From Brevibacillus choshinensis (GTDB taxonomy: Bacteria > Bacillota > Bacilli > Brevibacillales > Brevibacillaceae), in assembly GCF_001420695.1 (NCBI RefSeq), contig NZ_LJJB01000007.1, positions 1,696,184 through 1,760,183 on the forward strand: a stretch of DNA of 64,000 nt, read 5' to 3'. The position numbers and the translations under genes are program-made. Within the stretch, counting starts at the first letter, position 1, and each line of letters starts with the position of its first letter. Below are positions 27,030 to 36,504 of the stretch, one piece after another. Below the pieces are notes generated by a model. The model did no database searches. It was not told where the DNA came from and saw only the letters and a program-made list of their open reading frames with translations.

Positions 27030-28634
27030 ATGCCGGACATCGTGTTTCTTCATGGTGAGGTTATTACCGTTGATCAACAAAATCGAATTTTGGAAGCGAT
27101 TGCAGTAAAAGCGAATCGGATTATTGCTATTGGTACATCAGAGGAAATACAGCGGCTTGTTGGTCCGGAGACTACGGTCGTCGATTTACAAGGGAAAAGC
27201 GTGCTGCCGGGATTTATCGATTCCCATTTGCATTTGTCCTCATACGGTATCGACAAATTGGGCGTAAGCTGCAAAGCCCCCCACATCGAGTCGCTGCAGG
27301 ATATCTTTCATGATCTGCATGAAAAAGCATCAGGTCTTCCGGCAGGAAAATGGGTGAGGGCTTGGGGCTTCAATGAGACAAAAATCACAGAACAGCGGTA
27401 TCCAACGCGGGAGGAATTGGACAGGATTTCAATGGAGCATCCGATTATTATCATCCGCGCGTGCAATCACATCTCCGTGGTGAATTCAAAGGCGTTGGAA
27501 ATACTCTCGATTCACAATGATACACCCGATCCGAAGGGGGGTATCATTGAAAGAAACAGCAGGGGAGAGCTTACAGGACGTTTACTTGAAACGGCCCACT
27601 TTCAAATCGCCAAAAAAGTAGCCTATTCCGAAGAAGAGAAGTCCCATGCTTTGGCGCTGGCGTCTGCCGATTATGTCGCAGCAGGCATTACCAGCATTCA
27701 TGACGCAGGCTGCAATGACGCCGACAGCTTTCGGGTCATGCACCAAGCAGTCCGAAATGGCTTGGTCAAAGTTCGCATTTATGCGATGGTCTGTACGATG
27801 GACAGTCCCGAAGCATTTTTGGAAAGCATGATCGCTGCCGGAATGACAACAGGAGTAGGTAATGACCGGTTCAAAATCGGCCCTGCGAAGCTATTCACAG
27901 ATGGAAGTAGCAGTGGTCCCACCATTGCAACCCGCAAACCGTATACAAGTAACCCGGAAGATTACGGTATTCTGTACTATGCACAGGAAGAATTGAACCG
28001 TCGTTTGGGGGAAGCCCATAGAAAAGGGTTTCAGATTACCGCACACGCTCAAGGAGATCGTGCTGTTGAGATGGTGTTGAATTGCATCGAAGCAGCTATG
28101 CAGGAGTATCCTCGACCGGATGCCCGTCCCCGTATCGAACATGCCGGAGTTTCGGAGCCAGATTTGCTAGCGCGAATGAAACAACTTGGTGTCGTTCCGA
28201 TTCCCAATCCAGCCTTTTTCTACGAGTACGGTGAAGGCTACGTCCGCAATTATGGAGACCGCGTCAATCACATGTATCCGCTGCGGGATTTTTGTGAAAA
28301 CGACATCTTTGCGGCAATTGGGTCAGATAGTCCAGTTACCGATTACCGTCCGTTATTTGGAATTCAGGCAGCAGTTACCCGCAAAAGCAAACAGGGACAG
28401 GAGATTGGTCACAATCAAACGATTTCGGTCATGGAGGCGATACGGGCCTACACTTGGAACGGAGCATACGCCAGCTTTGACGAGCACTGCAAAGGGAGCA
28501 TCGAGGCGGGAAAACTGGCGGATCTGGTCATATTGGACGGTAGCATTCTACAAGCCACTCCCGACACCATCGCCGACCTCTCCGTGCACCTGACGATGAT
28601 TGATGGTGATATCGTCTATCGAGCAGGATCCTGA
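27030..28634 (+). CDS. YtcJ-type metal-dependent amidohydrolase
   Basis: 534 residues; GGGAGG precedes the ATG. Metal-binding motif DSHLHLSSYG (about 64-73), the central KLFTDGSSSGPT, QITAHAQGDRAVEMVL, RPRIEHAG, and AIGSDSPVTDYRP, ending with GSIEAGKLADLVILDGS. A paralogue of the protein at 23738 but clearly diverged, and a single-gene unit under its own sigma-54 promoter and activator. The substrate is unknown; the family includes enzymes acting on N-acyl and cyclic amides. Confidence 0.85.
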   Translation: MPDIVFLHGEVITVDQQNRILEAIAVKANRIIAIGTSEEIQRLVGPETTVVDLQGKSVLPGFIDSHLHLSSYGIDKLGVSCKAPHIESLQDIFHDLHEKASGLPAGKWVRAWGFNETKITEQRYPTREELDRISMEHPIIIIRACNHISVVNSKALEILSIHNDTPDPKGGIIERNSRGELTGRLLETAHFQIAKKVAYSEEEKSHALALASADYVAAGITSIHDAGCNDADSFRVMHQAVRNGLVKVRIYAMVCTMDSPEAFLESMIAAGMTTGVGNDRFKIGPAKLFTDGSSSGPTIATRKPYTSNPEDYGILYYAQEELNRRLGEAHRKGFQITAHAQGDRAVEMVLNCIEAAMQEYPRPDARPRIEHAGVSEPDLLARMKQLGVVPIPNPAFFYEYGEGYVRNYGDRVNHMYPLRDFCENDIFAAIGSDSPVTDYRPLFGIQAAVTRKSKQGQEIGHNQTISVMEAIRAYTWNGAYASFDEHCKGSIEAGKLADLVILDGSILQATPDTIADLSVHLTMIDGDIVYRAGS

Positions 28635-28700
28635 GTGCAAGGATCACCCGTTTGAAAGCTTTCACAAGGCTTGCATGTGTTAAGTGATAATAAAGTAATA

Positions 28701-28735
28701 GACCGGAATTCCTTATCGATTAAGGAGTTCCGGTC
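28701..28735 (+). terminator. Terminator after the second amidohydrolase
   Basis: GACCGGAA...TTCCGGTC long stem around ATCGAT, followed by ATTTTGATCTTT. Confidence 0.75.
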
Positions 28736-28739
28736 ATTT

Positions 28740-29045
28740 TGATCTTTAAAATATCAATAATAGTTTTAGACTCAATGTGGCCTTGAAGAGAGTTGTTTAA
28801 GAAAATCGAATAATAAAGTTGTAGACTGCTTATTGAACTATTGATACCCGTTAATAATATTTGTTCTTTTGTTGAAGCCAGTCGACAATTACGTTATTGA
28901 AGGAACGGTAACTCACAATAATCACCGTCATCTGCACATGGATTGATAATCGCAAGCGTTTAAAAATTAGCTATGGTGGATTACACGAGAAAAGGAAATA
29001 AAGATCCAAACAATGAAAATTATGTAAAAGACAAGAAAAACGTCG
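28740..29045. other. AT-rich stretch without recognisable gene
   Basis: No frame with a ribosome site and family-like sequence was seen on either strand. The same is true of 29080-29340. The sequence is AT-richer than neighbouring genes. Confidence 0.4.
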
Positions 29046-29078
29046 AAAGACATCGTCTACTACGACGCTGTCTTTTTT
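29046..29078 (+). terminator. Terminator-like hairpin in the gap
   Basis: AAAGACA...TGTCTTT with an inner CGTC/GACG pairing, then a T-run. No intact gene precedes it, suggesting that its gene has decayed. Confidence 0.55.
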
Positions 29079-29357
29079 TACAAATAGTGTGCAGAGGGTT
29101 AATCGTCACACCCTGTTGAGGAAGCCGGACTTACTGAAAATCTATCACCGCATATAACAAGGTTATCAACAAATCCCCAACTTAATCCATACGGTTGCCC
29201 CTGGTGTCAGCGACGCTGATACTACACCTTGTCCTCTGTTTTGACAACTTTATTCATGTCTGTCAATCTTCCTTCATACATTTTTAAACATAAAGACTTT
29301 TTTTAACCAAATAGTCAATTTCGGTACATTCTAATAATAATGTCCGTGCCAATCCTA

Positions 29358-29555
29358 AATCCATCGGGAGGGCTGGAGGTCAAAAGACAACCGATTGTGG
29401 CGACAGGGCTGGGCCAAATTGTAGAGCTGATCTAGCAGCTCCGCAGGCCCGCGGGAGAGAGGCAGGTCGTGGGTGCAAAAACAGCGTTGGCTCAAAACGC
29501 TAGAGTCCATCTTGGAAATGAAAACGCCGTTTGCAGTTTGACGATACTGGCAAAT
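29358..29555 (+). pseudogene. Remnant of a thiolase/SCP-x-type lipid transfer protein C-terminus
   Basis: In one frame: NPSGGLEVKRQPIVATGLGQ, IVELI, a TAG stop at 29433, then QLRRPAGERQVVGAKTALAQ and a VCSLTILAN end. This matches in order the C-terminal NPSGG...GHPIGATG...QL-x-G-x-AGxRQV-x-GA region of SCP-x-type thiolases, with the catalytic GHP lost and a nonsense codon. It lies immediately ahead of an intact but different thiolase gene. Confidence 0.75.
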
Positions 29556-29571
29556 AAAAGGAGACGAGTGG

Positions 29572-30750
29572 ATGAACAAGATTGCGGTTGTAGGGTACAA
29601 ACGGACGGCTATTGGAAAATTTGGCGGCGTTTTCAAAAATGTGTCGGGTGTTGAACTGGGAATAACGTCAATTCGCGCTGCACTTGAAGAAAGTGGAGTA
29701 AAGGGAGATGAGGTGGATGAAGTAGTGATGGGCGTTTGCTGGCAAGCTGGTCAGAAAGCAAATCCTGCCCGGCAAGCTGCGATCGGTGCCGGGATCAGAA
29801 TCGAGGCGCCTGCGGTATCGATTAATCAGCAATGTTCTTCAGGGATTCGAGCCGTTGATATTGGGGCGGATCAGATTATTTTGGGAAAGGCGAAAGTAGT
29901 AGTGGCCGGTGGCTTTGAAAGCATGAGCAGTGTGCCATACATTGATCGCACTGGTCGTTGGGGGCACAGAAGAGGGACGGTGATGATGGATGACAGCTTA
30001 TATTATGATGGATTGGATGATGCCTTTTCCGGTCTGAATATGGGGAATACTGCGGAAACGGTCGGAAAACAGGCTCATCTTTCACGAAAGGCAGTCGATA
30101 TTTTCGCAGTAGAAAGCCAAGAGAAGGCGGCAAGAGCGATAGGTAAATCGCGTTTTGCAATTGAGATTGTGCCATATACAATGAAAGCGAAAAAAGCGGA
30201 GCTGATTATAGATCAAGATGAAAATCCACGTAGTACCACGCTGGATTCCCTAAGTGAATTAAAACCTGCCTTCCAGGCGGAAGGTATTTGTACAGCAGGC
30301 AATTCCCCTCCTTTAAGTGATGGAGCGGCAGCGATTGTCCTGATGGATTCTGAATTTGCGAAAGAAAAGGGACTTAAGATCCTAGGGTATTATGTCGGGG
30401 CAGTTTCGGTTGGAGTGGATCCGGAAATGATGGGGATCGGGCCAGTTCCTGCCGTTAGGGAATTATTGAGGAAATACTCCCTCTCATTGGATGATATTGA
30501 CTTTCTGGAAATAAATGAGGCATTTGGTGCGCAAGCCTTAGCCTGCATAAAAGAACTTGCCTTCCCATTAGAAAAAGTAAATGTGAATGGAGGCGCTATT
30601 GCGCTTGGGCATCCCCCCGGTATGACAGGTACGCGATTGATTGGTACGTTGGTCCATGAATTGAGGCTTACGAAAAAGAAATTTGGAATTGCTACCTTGT
30701 GCGCAGGCGGAGGGCCGGCTATCGCAGCCTTAATTCAATCTGCTGATTAG
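29572..30750 (+). CDS. Acetyl-CoA acyltransferase (thiolase)
   Basis: 392 residues, full-length thiolase. Nucleophile Cys in NQQCSSGIRAVDIGA (about 89), FLEINEAFGAQALA, the His of ALGHPPGMTGTRL (about 345) and the second Cys in TLCAGGGPAIAAL (about 376). GHPPGMTG differs from the usual GHPIGATG at two positions. AAAGGAG lies 6-7 nt before the ATG. Thiolases cleave 3-ketoacyl-CoA with CoA or condense two acetyl-CoA. The following acyl-CoA ligase and dehydrogenase point to beta-oxidation of a carboxylic acid. Confidence 0.88.
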   Translation: MNKIAVVGYKRTAIGKFGGVFKNVSGVELGITSIRAALEESGVKGDEVDEVVMGVCWQAGQKANPARQAAIGAGIRIEAPAVSINQQCSSGIRAVDIGADQIILGKAKVVVAGGFESMSSVPYIDRTGRWGHRRGTVMMDDSLYYDGLDDAFSGLNMGNTAETVGKQAHLSRKAVDIFAVESQEKAARAIGKSRFAIEIVPYTMKAKKAELIIDQDENPRSTTLDSLSELKPAFQAEGICTAGNSPPLSDGAAAIVLMDSEFAKEKGLKILGYYVGAVSVGVDPEMMGIGPVPAVRELLRKYSLSLDDIDFLEINEAFGAQALACIKELAFPLEKVNVNGGAIALGHPPGMTGTRLIGTLVHELRLTKKKFGIATLCAGGGPAIAALIQSAD

Positions 30751-30797
30751 TAGGTATGCTTCAGATGCTTCTATTTTGAAAGAAAGTGGTGCTGCCA

Positions 30798-32387
30798 ATG
30801 AATATGAGAACCATGCTGGAAACGGTAGCTTCTAAAAATCCTGAAAAGCTTGCGATGATTGATGAACGGACCCAATTGACGTTTGCCCAATTCCTGCAAC
30901 GGACTTATCGTCTCGGTAACGCTCTTCATCATCTCCACTTTTACCACGGTGATAGAATTGCCATTTTAATGAAAAACAGAGCAGAATATTTCGAAATTTA
31001 CTTTGGGGTGTCCGGAATTGGTGGAATTGTTGTACCATTGAATACCCGCTTGGGCTTAGCCGAAATTTTATATATTTTGCGGCATTCAGGAGCGACTGCA
31101 CTCGTATATGAAGATGTCTTTGGTGAGGTGGTTCAACAGATCAAATTACAGGAAAAGGGATTAAAGCACTTCATTTGTGTTGGCAAGCCGGATGAGGACT
31201 ACAATTATGAAGACTTGATCCAAGAAGGTTCCCACGAGCCACCGATGAGTGAAGCACTGGAAGAAGATGTTGCGTTTCTTTGTTACACGAGTGGGACAAC
31301 AGGTTACCCAAAAGGTGCCATGATTACGCATAAAAATGTTGTAACTATGTGCAGTAACCAATTGGTGGAATTGCCTCGCAATCGCGACGAGATTGGGATG
31401 GTCCTCTTCCCGTTTTTCCATATTGGAGTTGTAACGGCTTTTAATAAAATATCGAATGGAATAACAAGCGTTTATTGCGACTTCGAGCCACACAAGGTAG
31501 CCGGCTTCATCCAAAAGTATCGAATCAGTGATGTTGAAATTCCGGCCACACCATTGCGGATATTTGTGAATACACAAGGGATTGAACATTATGACATTTC
31601 CAGCTTGAAAGTAATGATGACGGGTGGCGGGTTTTCCTCGATAGATACACTTAGAAAGCTGTTTAATCTGTTTAATCCTGACCATGACCTTCGTGTCGCC
31701 AATGTATATGGAATGACAGAGAATACCGCTCATGTCATGAGCAATGTCATTACTCCTAACAACATTGATAAAGCGATCGAGAAAATGGAAGCGCTTCCCG
31801 GAATCAAAGCATCGGGCTTAGGTGCAGGGAAGCCAATTTATGGAATTCAGGCAAGGGTGGTTAATGAAGACGGTCAACCTGTTGCTGTGAATACCGTCGG
31901 TGAGATCGTCGTGAAGGGCGATACGGTGATGAAGGGCTATTGGCAACAATCAAAGATAACCAGGGAGGTATTGCGAAACGGCTGGTACCATACTGGGGAT
32001 TTAGGTCTGCAGCTGGAAGATGGCGATTTTTTCGTGATGGATCGAAAAAATTACAAAATCGTGACTGGAGATGAAAATGTCTATCCTGCCGAAGTGGAAA
32101 GTGTCCTTCGAGATCATCCTGCCATTCAAGATGTTGCTGTTATTGGAGTTCCTGATGAGAAGTGGATGGAAATTGTCAAAGCGGTGGTTGTGCTGGTTCC
32201 AGAGGCGAGTGTAACCGAAGAAGAGCTGAAGGGTTTTTGTCAAGGTAAGATAGCGAATTATAAAATCCCTAAGTCGTTTGATTTTATTGATAAATTGCCT
32301 GTGAATGCGGCCGGAAAAGTATTAAAGCACCAATTAAAATCCAGTTCACAAGCTGTAGGTGAGAGTAAAAATGGAGGTCGCAAATGA
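30798..32387 (+). CDS. Acyl-CoA synthetase (AMP-dependent ligase)
   Basis: About 529 residues. ANL-superfamily motifs in order: CYTSGTTGYPKGAM (A3 P-loop, about 165), VYGMTENTA (A5), YHTGDLG (A7), DRKNYKIVTGDENVYPAEVE (A8 hinge) and the catalytic Lys in NAAGKVLKHQL (A10). It would activate a fatty or aryl acid with ATP to the CoA thioester. The ATG at 30798 is taken; GTG codons at 30786 and 30789 are in frame, and the ribosome site is weak. It overlaps the next gene by 4 nt. Confidence 0.87.
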   Translation: MNMRTMLETVASKNPEKLAMIDERTQLTFAQFLQRTYRLGNALHHLHFYHGDRIAILMKNRAEYFEIYFGVSGIGGIVVPLNTRLGLAEILYILRHSGATALVYEDVFGEVVQQIKLQEKGLKHFICVGKPDEDYNYEDLIQEGSHEPPMSEALEEDVAFLCYTSGTTGYPKGAMITHKNVVTMCSNQLVELPRNRDEIGMVLFPFFHIGVVTAFNKISNGITSVYCDFEPHKVAGFIQKYRISDVEIPATPLRIFVNTQGIEHYDISSLKVMMTGGGFSSIDTLRKLFNLFNPDHDLRVANVYGMTENTAHVMSNVITPNNIDKAIEKMEALPGIKASGLGAGKPIYGIQARVVNEDGQPVAVNTVGEIVVKGDTVMKGYWQQSKITREVLRNGWYHTGDLGLQLEDGDFFVMDRKNYKIVTGDENVYPAEVESVLRDHPAIQDVAVIGVPDEKWMEIVKAVVVLVPEASVTEEELKGFCQGKIANYKIPKSFDFIDKLPVNAAGKVLKHQLKSSSQAVGESKNGGRK

Positions 32388-33529
32388 CTGAAAATTGGAG
32401 AGACAATCAGGAGATCCGTATATTCCGCGATTCACTGCGCAAATTTCTGGAGAAAGAAGGGATTCCTTATTTCAACGACTGGGAAGAGCAACGAATGATC
32501 CCCCGTGAATTTTGGCTCAAAATGGGGAAGAACGGATTCTTGTGCCCTTGGGTGGAAGAAGAATACGGTGGACTTGGCGTTGGATTTGAGTATTCAATCA
32601 TCATCAGTGAAGAGACAATGAAAGTGGGTGCCGGGATGCTCGGCATCGCTCTACATTCGGATATGGTCGTTCCTTACATAGCATCTTATGGAACGCAAGA
32701 ACAAAAACGAAGATGGCTGCCAAAATGTATAACAGGAGAATTTGTGACGGCGATTGCGATGTCTGAACCTGGTACAGGGTCTGATTTAGCTGCGATAAAA
32801 ACCACATCTGTTCGTGCTGGTGACTTCTACATTGTAAATGGGAGTAAAACGTTTATCTCCAATGGATTGTGCAGCGACATTGTGGTTGTTGCCTGCAAAA
32901 CAGAACAGACCAATGGGCATAAAGGGATCAGTTTGCTCGTTGTGGAGGAAGGGACTCCAGGCTTTCAGCGGAGTCGGAAATTGAAAAAAATAGGCTTGCA
33001 TAGTCAAGATACAGCAGAATTAATTTTTCAAGATTGCCGCATTCCTGCCAGCAATTTGTTGGGCGAAGAAGGACAGGGTTGGAAATATCTCATGAGCAAA
33101 TTGCAACAAGAACGCATTATCGTAGCGCTTGAAGCTCAAATAATGGCAGAAGGTGCTCTTCAATTAGCAATTGACTACAGTAAGAACCGTACTGCTTTTG
33201 GCAAGCCCATTAGTCAATTTCAGCATAATGCATTCAAAGTGGCGGAAATGGCGACAGAAGTAAAAATTGGTCGGCAATTTCTTGAACATTTATTAATCAA
33301 TCACATGAAAGGGAAGGATGTTGTAACAGAGGTATCGATGGCCAAGTGGTGGATTACGGAAATGTGCAACCGTGTCGTCTACCAGGCACAGCAATTGCAC
33401 GGTGGATACGGATATATGGAAGAGTATGAAATTGCACGTTATTTTCGCGATACCCGGGCCCAGACTATGTACGCGGGTTCAACAGAAATTATGAAACAGA
33501 TTATAGCGAAGAAGATAGGGCTTTTGTAG
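32384..33529 (+). CDS. Acyl-CoA dehydrogenase
   Basis: 381 residues, FAD enzyme introducing a double bond in acyl-CoA. AMSEPGTGSDLAAIKTTS (FAD-contacting), NGSKTFISNG, QLHGGYGYMEEYEIARYFRD, and the C-terminal YAGSTEIMKQIIAKKIG. The catalytic Glu is not in the usual YEGT position (Ala here), as in long-chain/isovaleryl-type enzymes, where the base lies in the preceding helix; E in IIVALEAQ is the candidate. Translationally coupled (ATGA) to the acyl-CoA synthetase. Confidence 0.9.
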   Translation: MTENWRDNQEIRIFRDSLRKFLEKEGIPYFNDWEEQRMIPREFWLKMGKNGFLCPWVEEEYGGLGVGFEYSIIISEETMKVGAGMLGIALHSDMVVPYIASYGTQEQKRRWLPKCITGEFVTAIAMSEPGTGSDLAAIKTTSVRAGDFYIVNGSKTFISNGLCSDIVVVACKTEQTNGHKGISLLVVEEGTPGFQRSRKLKKIGLHSQDTAELIFQDCRIPASNLLGEEGQGWKYLMSKLQQERIIVALEAQIMAEGALQLAIDYSKNRTAFGKPISQFQHNAFKVAEMATEVKIGRQFLEHLLINHMKGKDVVTEVSMAKWWITEMCNRVVYQAQQLHGGYGYMEEYEIARYFRDTRAQTMYAGSTEIMKQIIAKKIGLL

Positions 33530-33673
33530 AGATTGATGGCTTTTTGGTCGATTCTATTGAAATGTTACAGGGTGAAGTTCTGTACTTGGTAAAGCGACAG
33601 CGAGAATGGTCGTTGAAAACGGAGGGAAAGTGGCCATACTAGACTAATCATGATGTTATTATATAATTATATG

Positions 33674-33731
33674 TTGACATGCAGAGTGAAAACAATTATC
33701 ATAATTTTTGTTGATAATGAGAATTGTTTTC
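33674..33731 (+). promoter_or_regulatory. Sigma-A promoter overlapped by a Fur box
   Basis: TTGACA (33674-33679), 17-bp spacer, TATCAT (33697-33702). Immediately downstream GATAATGAGAATTGTTTTC (33713-33731) is close to the 19-bp Fur consensus, and GAAAACAATT (33688-33697) mirrors AATTGTTTTC (33722-33731), giving an extended Fur-type dyad across the -10. Iron-repressed transcription of the ABC transporter is predicted. Confidence 0.85.
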
Positions 33732-33758
33732 ATAAATTTGCAGGGGGAATTAACCATC

Positions 33759-34850
33759 ATGAAGCGTAGAAAAGTACTCACCACTATGTTTGCAACCGTA
33801 ATGGCTGCTAGTCTACTTGCTGGATGCGGCACAGGGTCCAAGGAGCAAGCACAGCCAGAACAGAAGGAAAGCGGTAATACTTCCAAACCTGCACAAGAAC
33901 AGGTAGTTAATCTATATACGGCGAGACACTATGAAGTGGATGACGTTCTCTATAAAAACTTTACCGATAAAACGGGCATCAAGGTGAACGTAGTAAAAGG
34001 GAAAGCGGAAGAATTGATTGAACGGCTGAAGCGTGAAGGACAAAACTCGCCTGCGGACCTGTTCATTACTGTGGATGGCGGAGTATTGAACAATGCAAAG
34101 CAAAACGGTGTACTGCAGCCTGTACAATCAGACGTAATCGAACAACAAGTACCGAAACAGCTTCGCGATCAAGATAATGAATGGATCGGCCTTTCTACAC
34201 GCGCCCGTGTTATCGTTTACTCCAAGGATCGTGTGAAGCCGGAACAACTCTCTACATATGAAGATTTGGCTGCAGATAAATGGAAAGGAAAAGTGCTGGT
34301 TCGTTCTTCCACTAGTCTGTATAACCAATCGCTCGTAGCCTCGATGATAGAGCTGAATGGTGAGCAAAAAACAGAAGAGTGGGCAAAAGGAATGGTAACG
34401 AATATGAGTCGTACCCCAGAAGGCGGCGACCGTGACCAAGCGAAAGCAATTGCGGCCGGTGTAGGCGATGTAGCAATCATGAACACGTATTATGTGGGAC
34501 AAATGGTTAATTCCAAGGACCCTGAAGAAGTAAAAGCGAGTGAAAAAATCGGCGTATTCTTCCCAAACCAGAGCACAACAGGAACACATGTGAATGTGAG
34601 TGGGGCTGGACTCACTAAGCACAGTAAAAATAAAGATAACGCAGTGAAGCTGGTCGAATACTTGACATCCGAGGAAGCGCAGGCGCTCATGTCTAAAGAG
34701 AACTTTGAGTTCCCGGTAAACGAGAAGGCTGAAAAACCGGAGCTACTGAAATCGTGGGGCGATTTTAAAACACAGCAAATTGATTTTAGCAAACTGGGTG
34801 AGCACAATAAAAAAGCCATCGAGATCATGAATAAAGTGGGCTGGAAATAA
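33759..34850 (+). CDS. Fe(III) ABC transporter substrate-binding lipoprotein
   Basis: About 363 residues. Lipoprotein signal with lipobox LLAGC (MKRRKVLTTMFATVMAASLLAGC). The mature part, VVNLYTARHYEVDDVLYKNF and PADLFITVDGG, belongs to the FbpA/FutA group, and the adjacent tyrosines in MNTYYVGQM match the iron-coordinating Tyr pair of this group. The ATG at 33759 has GGGGGA upstream; longer in-frame starts lie inside the Fur box. First gene of an iron operon with permease and ATPase. Confidence 0.9.
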   Translation: MKRRKVLTTMFATVMAASLLAGCGTGSKEQAQPEQKESGNTSKPAQEQVVNLYTARHYEVDDVLYKNFTDKTGIKVNVVKGKAEELIERLKREGQNSPADLFITVDGGVLNNAKQNGVLQPVQSDVIEQQVPKQLRDQDNEWIGLSTRARVIVYSKDRVKPEQLSTYEDLAADKWKGKVLVRSSTSLYNQSLVASMIELNGEQKTEEWAKGMVTNMSRTPEGGDRDQAKAIAAGVGDVAIMNTYYVGQMVNSKDPEEVKASEKIGVFFPNQSTTGTHVNVSGAGLTKHSKNKDNAVKLVEYLTSEEAQALMSKENFEFPVNEKAEKPELLKSWGDFKTQQIDFSKLGEHNKKAIEIMNKVGWK

Positions 34851-34851
34851 G

Positions 34852-36504
34852 ATGAGCTTCAAAACCGTTTTACGAAATATAAAAATGAATTCGAATGGCT
34901 GGTTATTCATCAGTCTAATTGGGGTAGCAGTAGTACTGCTGCCCGTTTTGTCTATTTTCTTTTCTTTATTTAAAGCGCCAAACGAGAACTGGGAGCAGAT
35001 CAAACAGTACATGCTTACGGATTACGTCGTGAACTCCGTACTCCTGGTGGTATCTACGGGGATTTTTACAGTGATTGTTGGTGTCACGCTAGCGTGGTTG
35101 ATAGCCGCATATGATTTTCCCTGTAAACGTTTTTTTCAGTGGGCACTCGTACTGCCGCTTTCTATCCCTCCGAATATAGCAGCTTACACGTATAGCCACA
35201 TGGTCGGCTACACGGGTGTTGTGCAGGTAACGATGCGGTCCACATTTGACATGAATCTGAACCCTAAATGGTTCGATATCATGTCGCTGCCGGGTGCTGT
35301 TTTTATCTTTACGCTATTTTTGTATCCGTACGTTTTTATGATTACGCGGTCGTTTCTTGAGCGGCAGAGTGGTTCCTATATCGAGAATGCGATACTCTTG
35401 GGCAGAAACCATGTCTCTATTTTCTTCCGCATCGTGTTGCCTATCGCACAGCCGGCAATCATAGGGAGCCTCATGCTCGTCATTTTTGAAGTGATCAGCG
35501 ATTACGGTGTTACCAGCTATTTTGGGATTCAAACGATTTCTACTGCCATCTTTCAAACATGGTTCGGCATGTATGATGTGGACTCGGCACTTCGTCTAGC
35601 TGCTTGGATGATGGCGGGTGTCATCGGTTTGTTCATCATTGAGCGATGGCTTCGAAATCGTCGACGGTATAGCTCTTCTACCAGTAAAGCCAGCCCGCTG
35701 ATTCCAAAGCAGCTTAAGGGTATCAGCGCCTTTATTGCCGTACTTTTTTGTGCGACCGTATTCGCTTTTTCTTTTTTGATTCCCGTTGTTCAACTCCTTG
35801 TATGGTCTACATGGACCTACCAAGACGTTTTGACTGTCGCATTCGTTGAGCTGACGTACAATACGCTGCTTGTCGCCTTGATGGCGACGGTTTGTATCAT
35901 GTTCCTGTCCGTGGTTGTCGCCAATGTATGTCGGATCCAAGGAAAAGCTTTTTCCTCTGTTCTGTCAAAAGTCATCGCCTCTGGCTACTCAATTCCTGGA
36001 GCGATTATCGCGATCGGCGTTCTCACGTTTTTTATTTTTCTCGATGATATACTGGCCCCATTCTATAGCTGGATCGGAATGGGGGAAGCCCCGTTAGTTC
36101 TCAGCATGTCTCTTGTAATGGTAGTGGTGGCTTATGTGGTTCGCTTTATGGCAACGGGCTATAATGCGGTGGAAGCGGGCTTTGAAAAAATGGGGACAAC
36201 CTATATGGAAGCTTCCAGAATGCTCGGGTACGGCATGACCCGAACCTTTTTCAAGGTGGATATTCCTTTGATGAGAGGCGCGCTGGTAAGCGGTACGATC
36301 CTGACCTTTGTGGAAATCATGAAAGAGCTACCGATGACTCTGTTGCTTAGACCCTTTAACTTCGAGACGCTAGCAACCAAGACGTACCAATATGCTAGCG
36401 ATGAAAGAGTCATAGAAGCCTCGATTCCGTCTTTGTTTATTATTGCGGTGAGTGTTTGTTCCGTTCTTCTATTTTATAAATTAGGAAAGAGGTTGGAGAA
36501 ATGA
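34852..36504 (+). CDS. Fe(III) ABC transporter permease (fused two-domain)
   Basis: 550 residues with about 12 membrane helices in two homologous halves, as in FbpB/ThiP-type permeases. Each half has an EAA loop-like segment (ENAILLGRNHVSIFFRIVLPIAQPAI; EASRMLGYGMTRTFFKVDIPLMRGAL), which contacts the ATPase. Starts 1 bp after the binding-protein stop and overlaps the ATPase start by 4 nt. Confidence 0.9.
   Translation: MSFKTVLRNIKMNSNGWLFISLIGVAVVLLPVLSIFFSLFKAPNENWEQIKQYMLTDYVVNSVLLVVSTGIFTVIVGVTLAWLIAAYDFPCKRFFQWALVLPLSIPPNIAAYTYSHMVGYTGVVQVTMRSTFDMNLNPKWFDIMSLPGAVFIFTLFLYPYVFMITRSFLERQSGSYIENAILLGRNHVSIFFRIVLPIAQPAIIGSLMLVIFEVISDYGVTSYFGIQTISTAIFQTWFGMYDVDSALRLAAWMMAGVIGLFIIERWLRNRRRYSSSTSKASPLIPKQLKGISAFIAVLFCATVFAFSFLIPVVQLLVWSTWTYQDVLTVAFVELTYNTLLVALMATVCIMFLSVVVANVCRIQGKAFSSVLSKVIASGYSIPGAIIAIGVLTFFIFLDDILAPFYSWIGMGEAPLVLSMSLVMVVVAYVVRFMATGYNAVEAGFEKMGTTYMEASRMLGYGMTRTFFKVDIPLMRGALVSGTILTFVEIMKELPMTLLLRPFNFETLATKTYQYASDERVIEASIPSLFIIAVSVCSVLLFYKLGKRLEK

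Noticed and set aside
29511-29527. Sigma-54-like TTGGAAATGAAAACGCC before the thiolase
   Set aside because: Only the GG/GC spacing fits; both half-sites lack the consensus (TGGAAA, ACGC) and it lies within the decayed thiolase frame.
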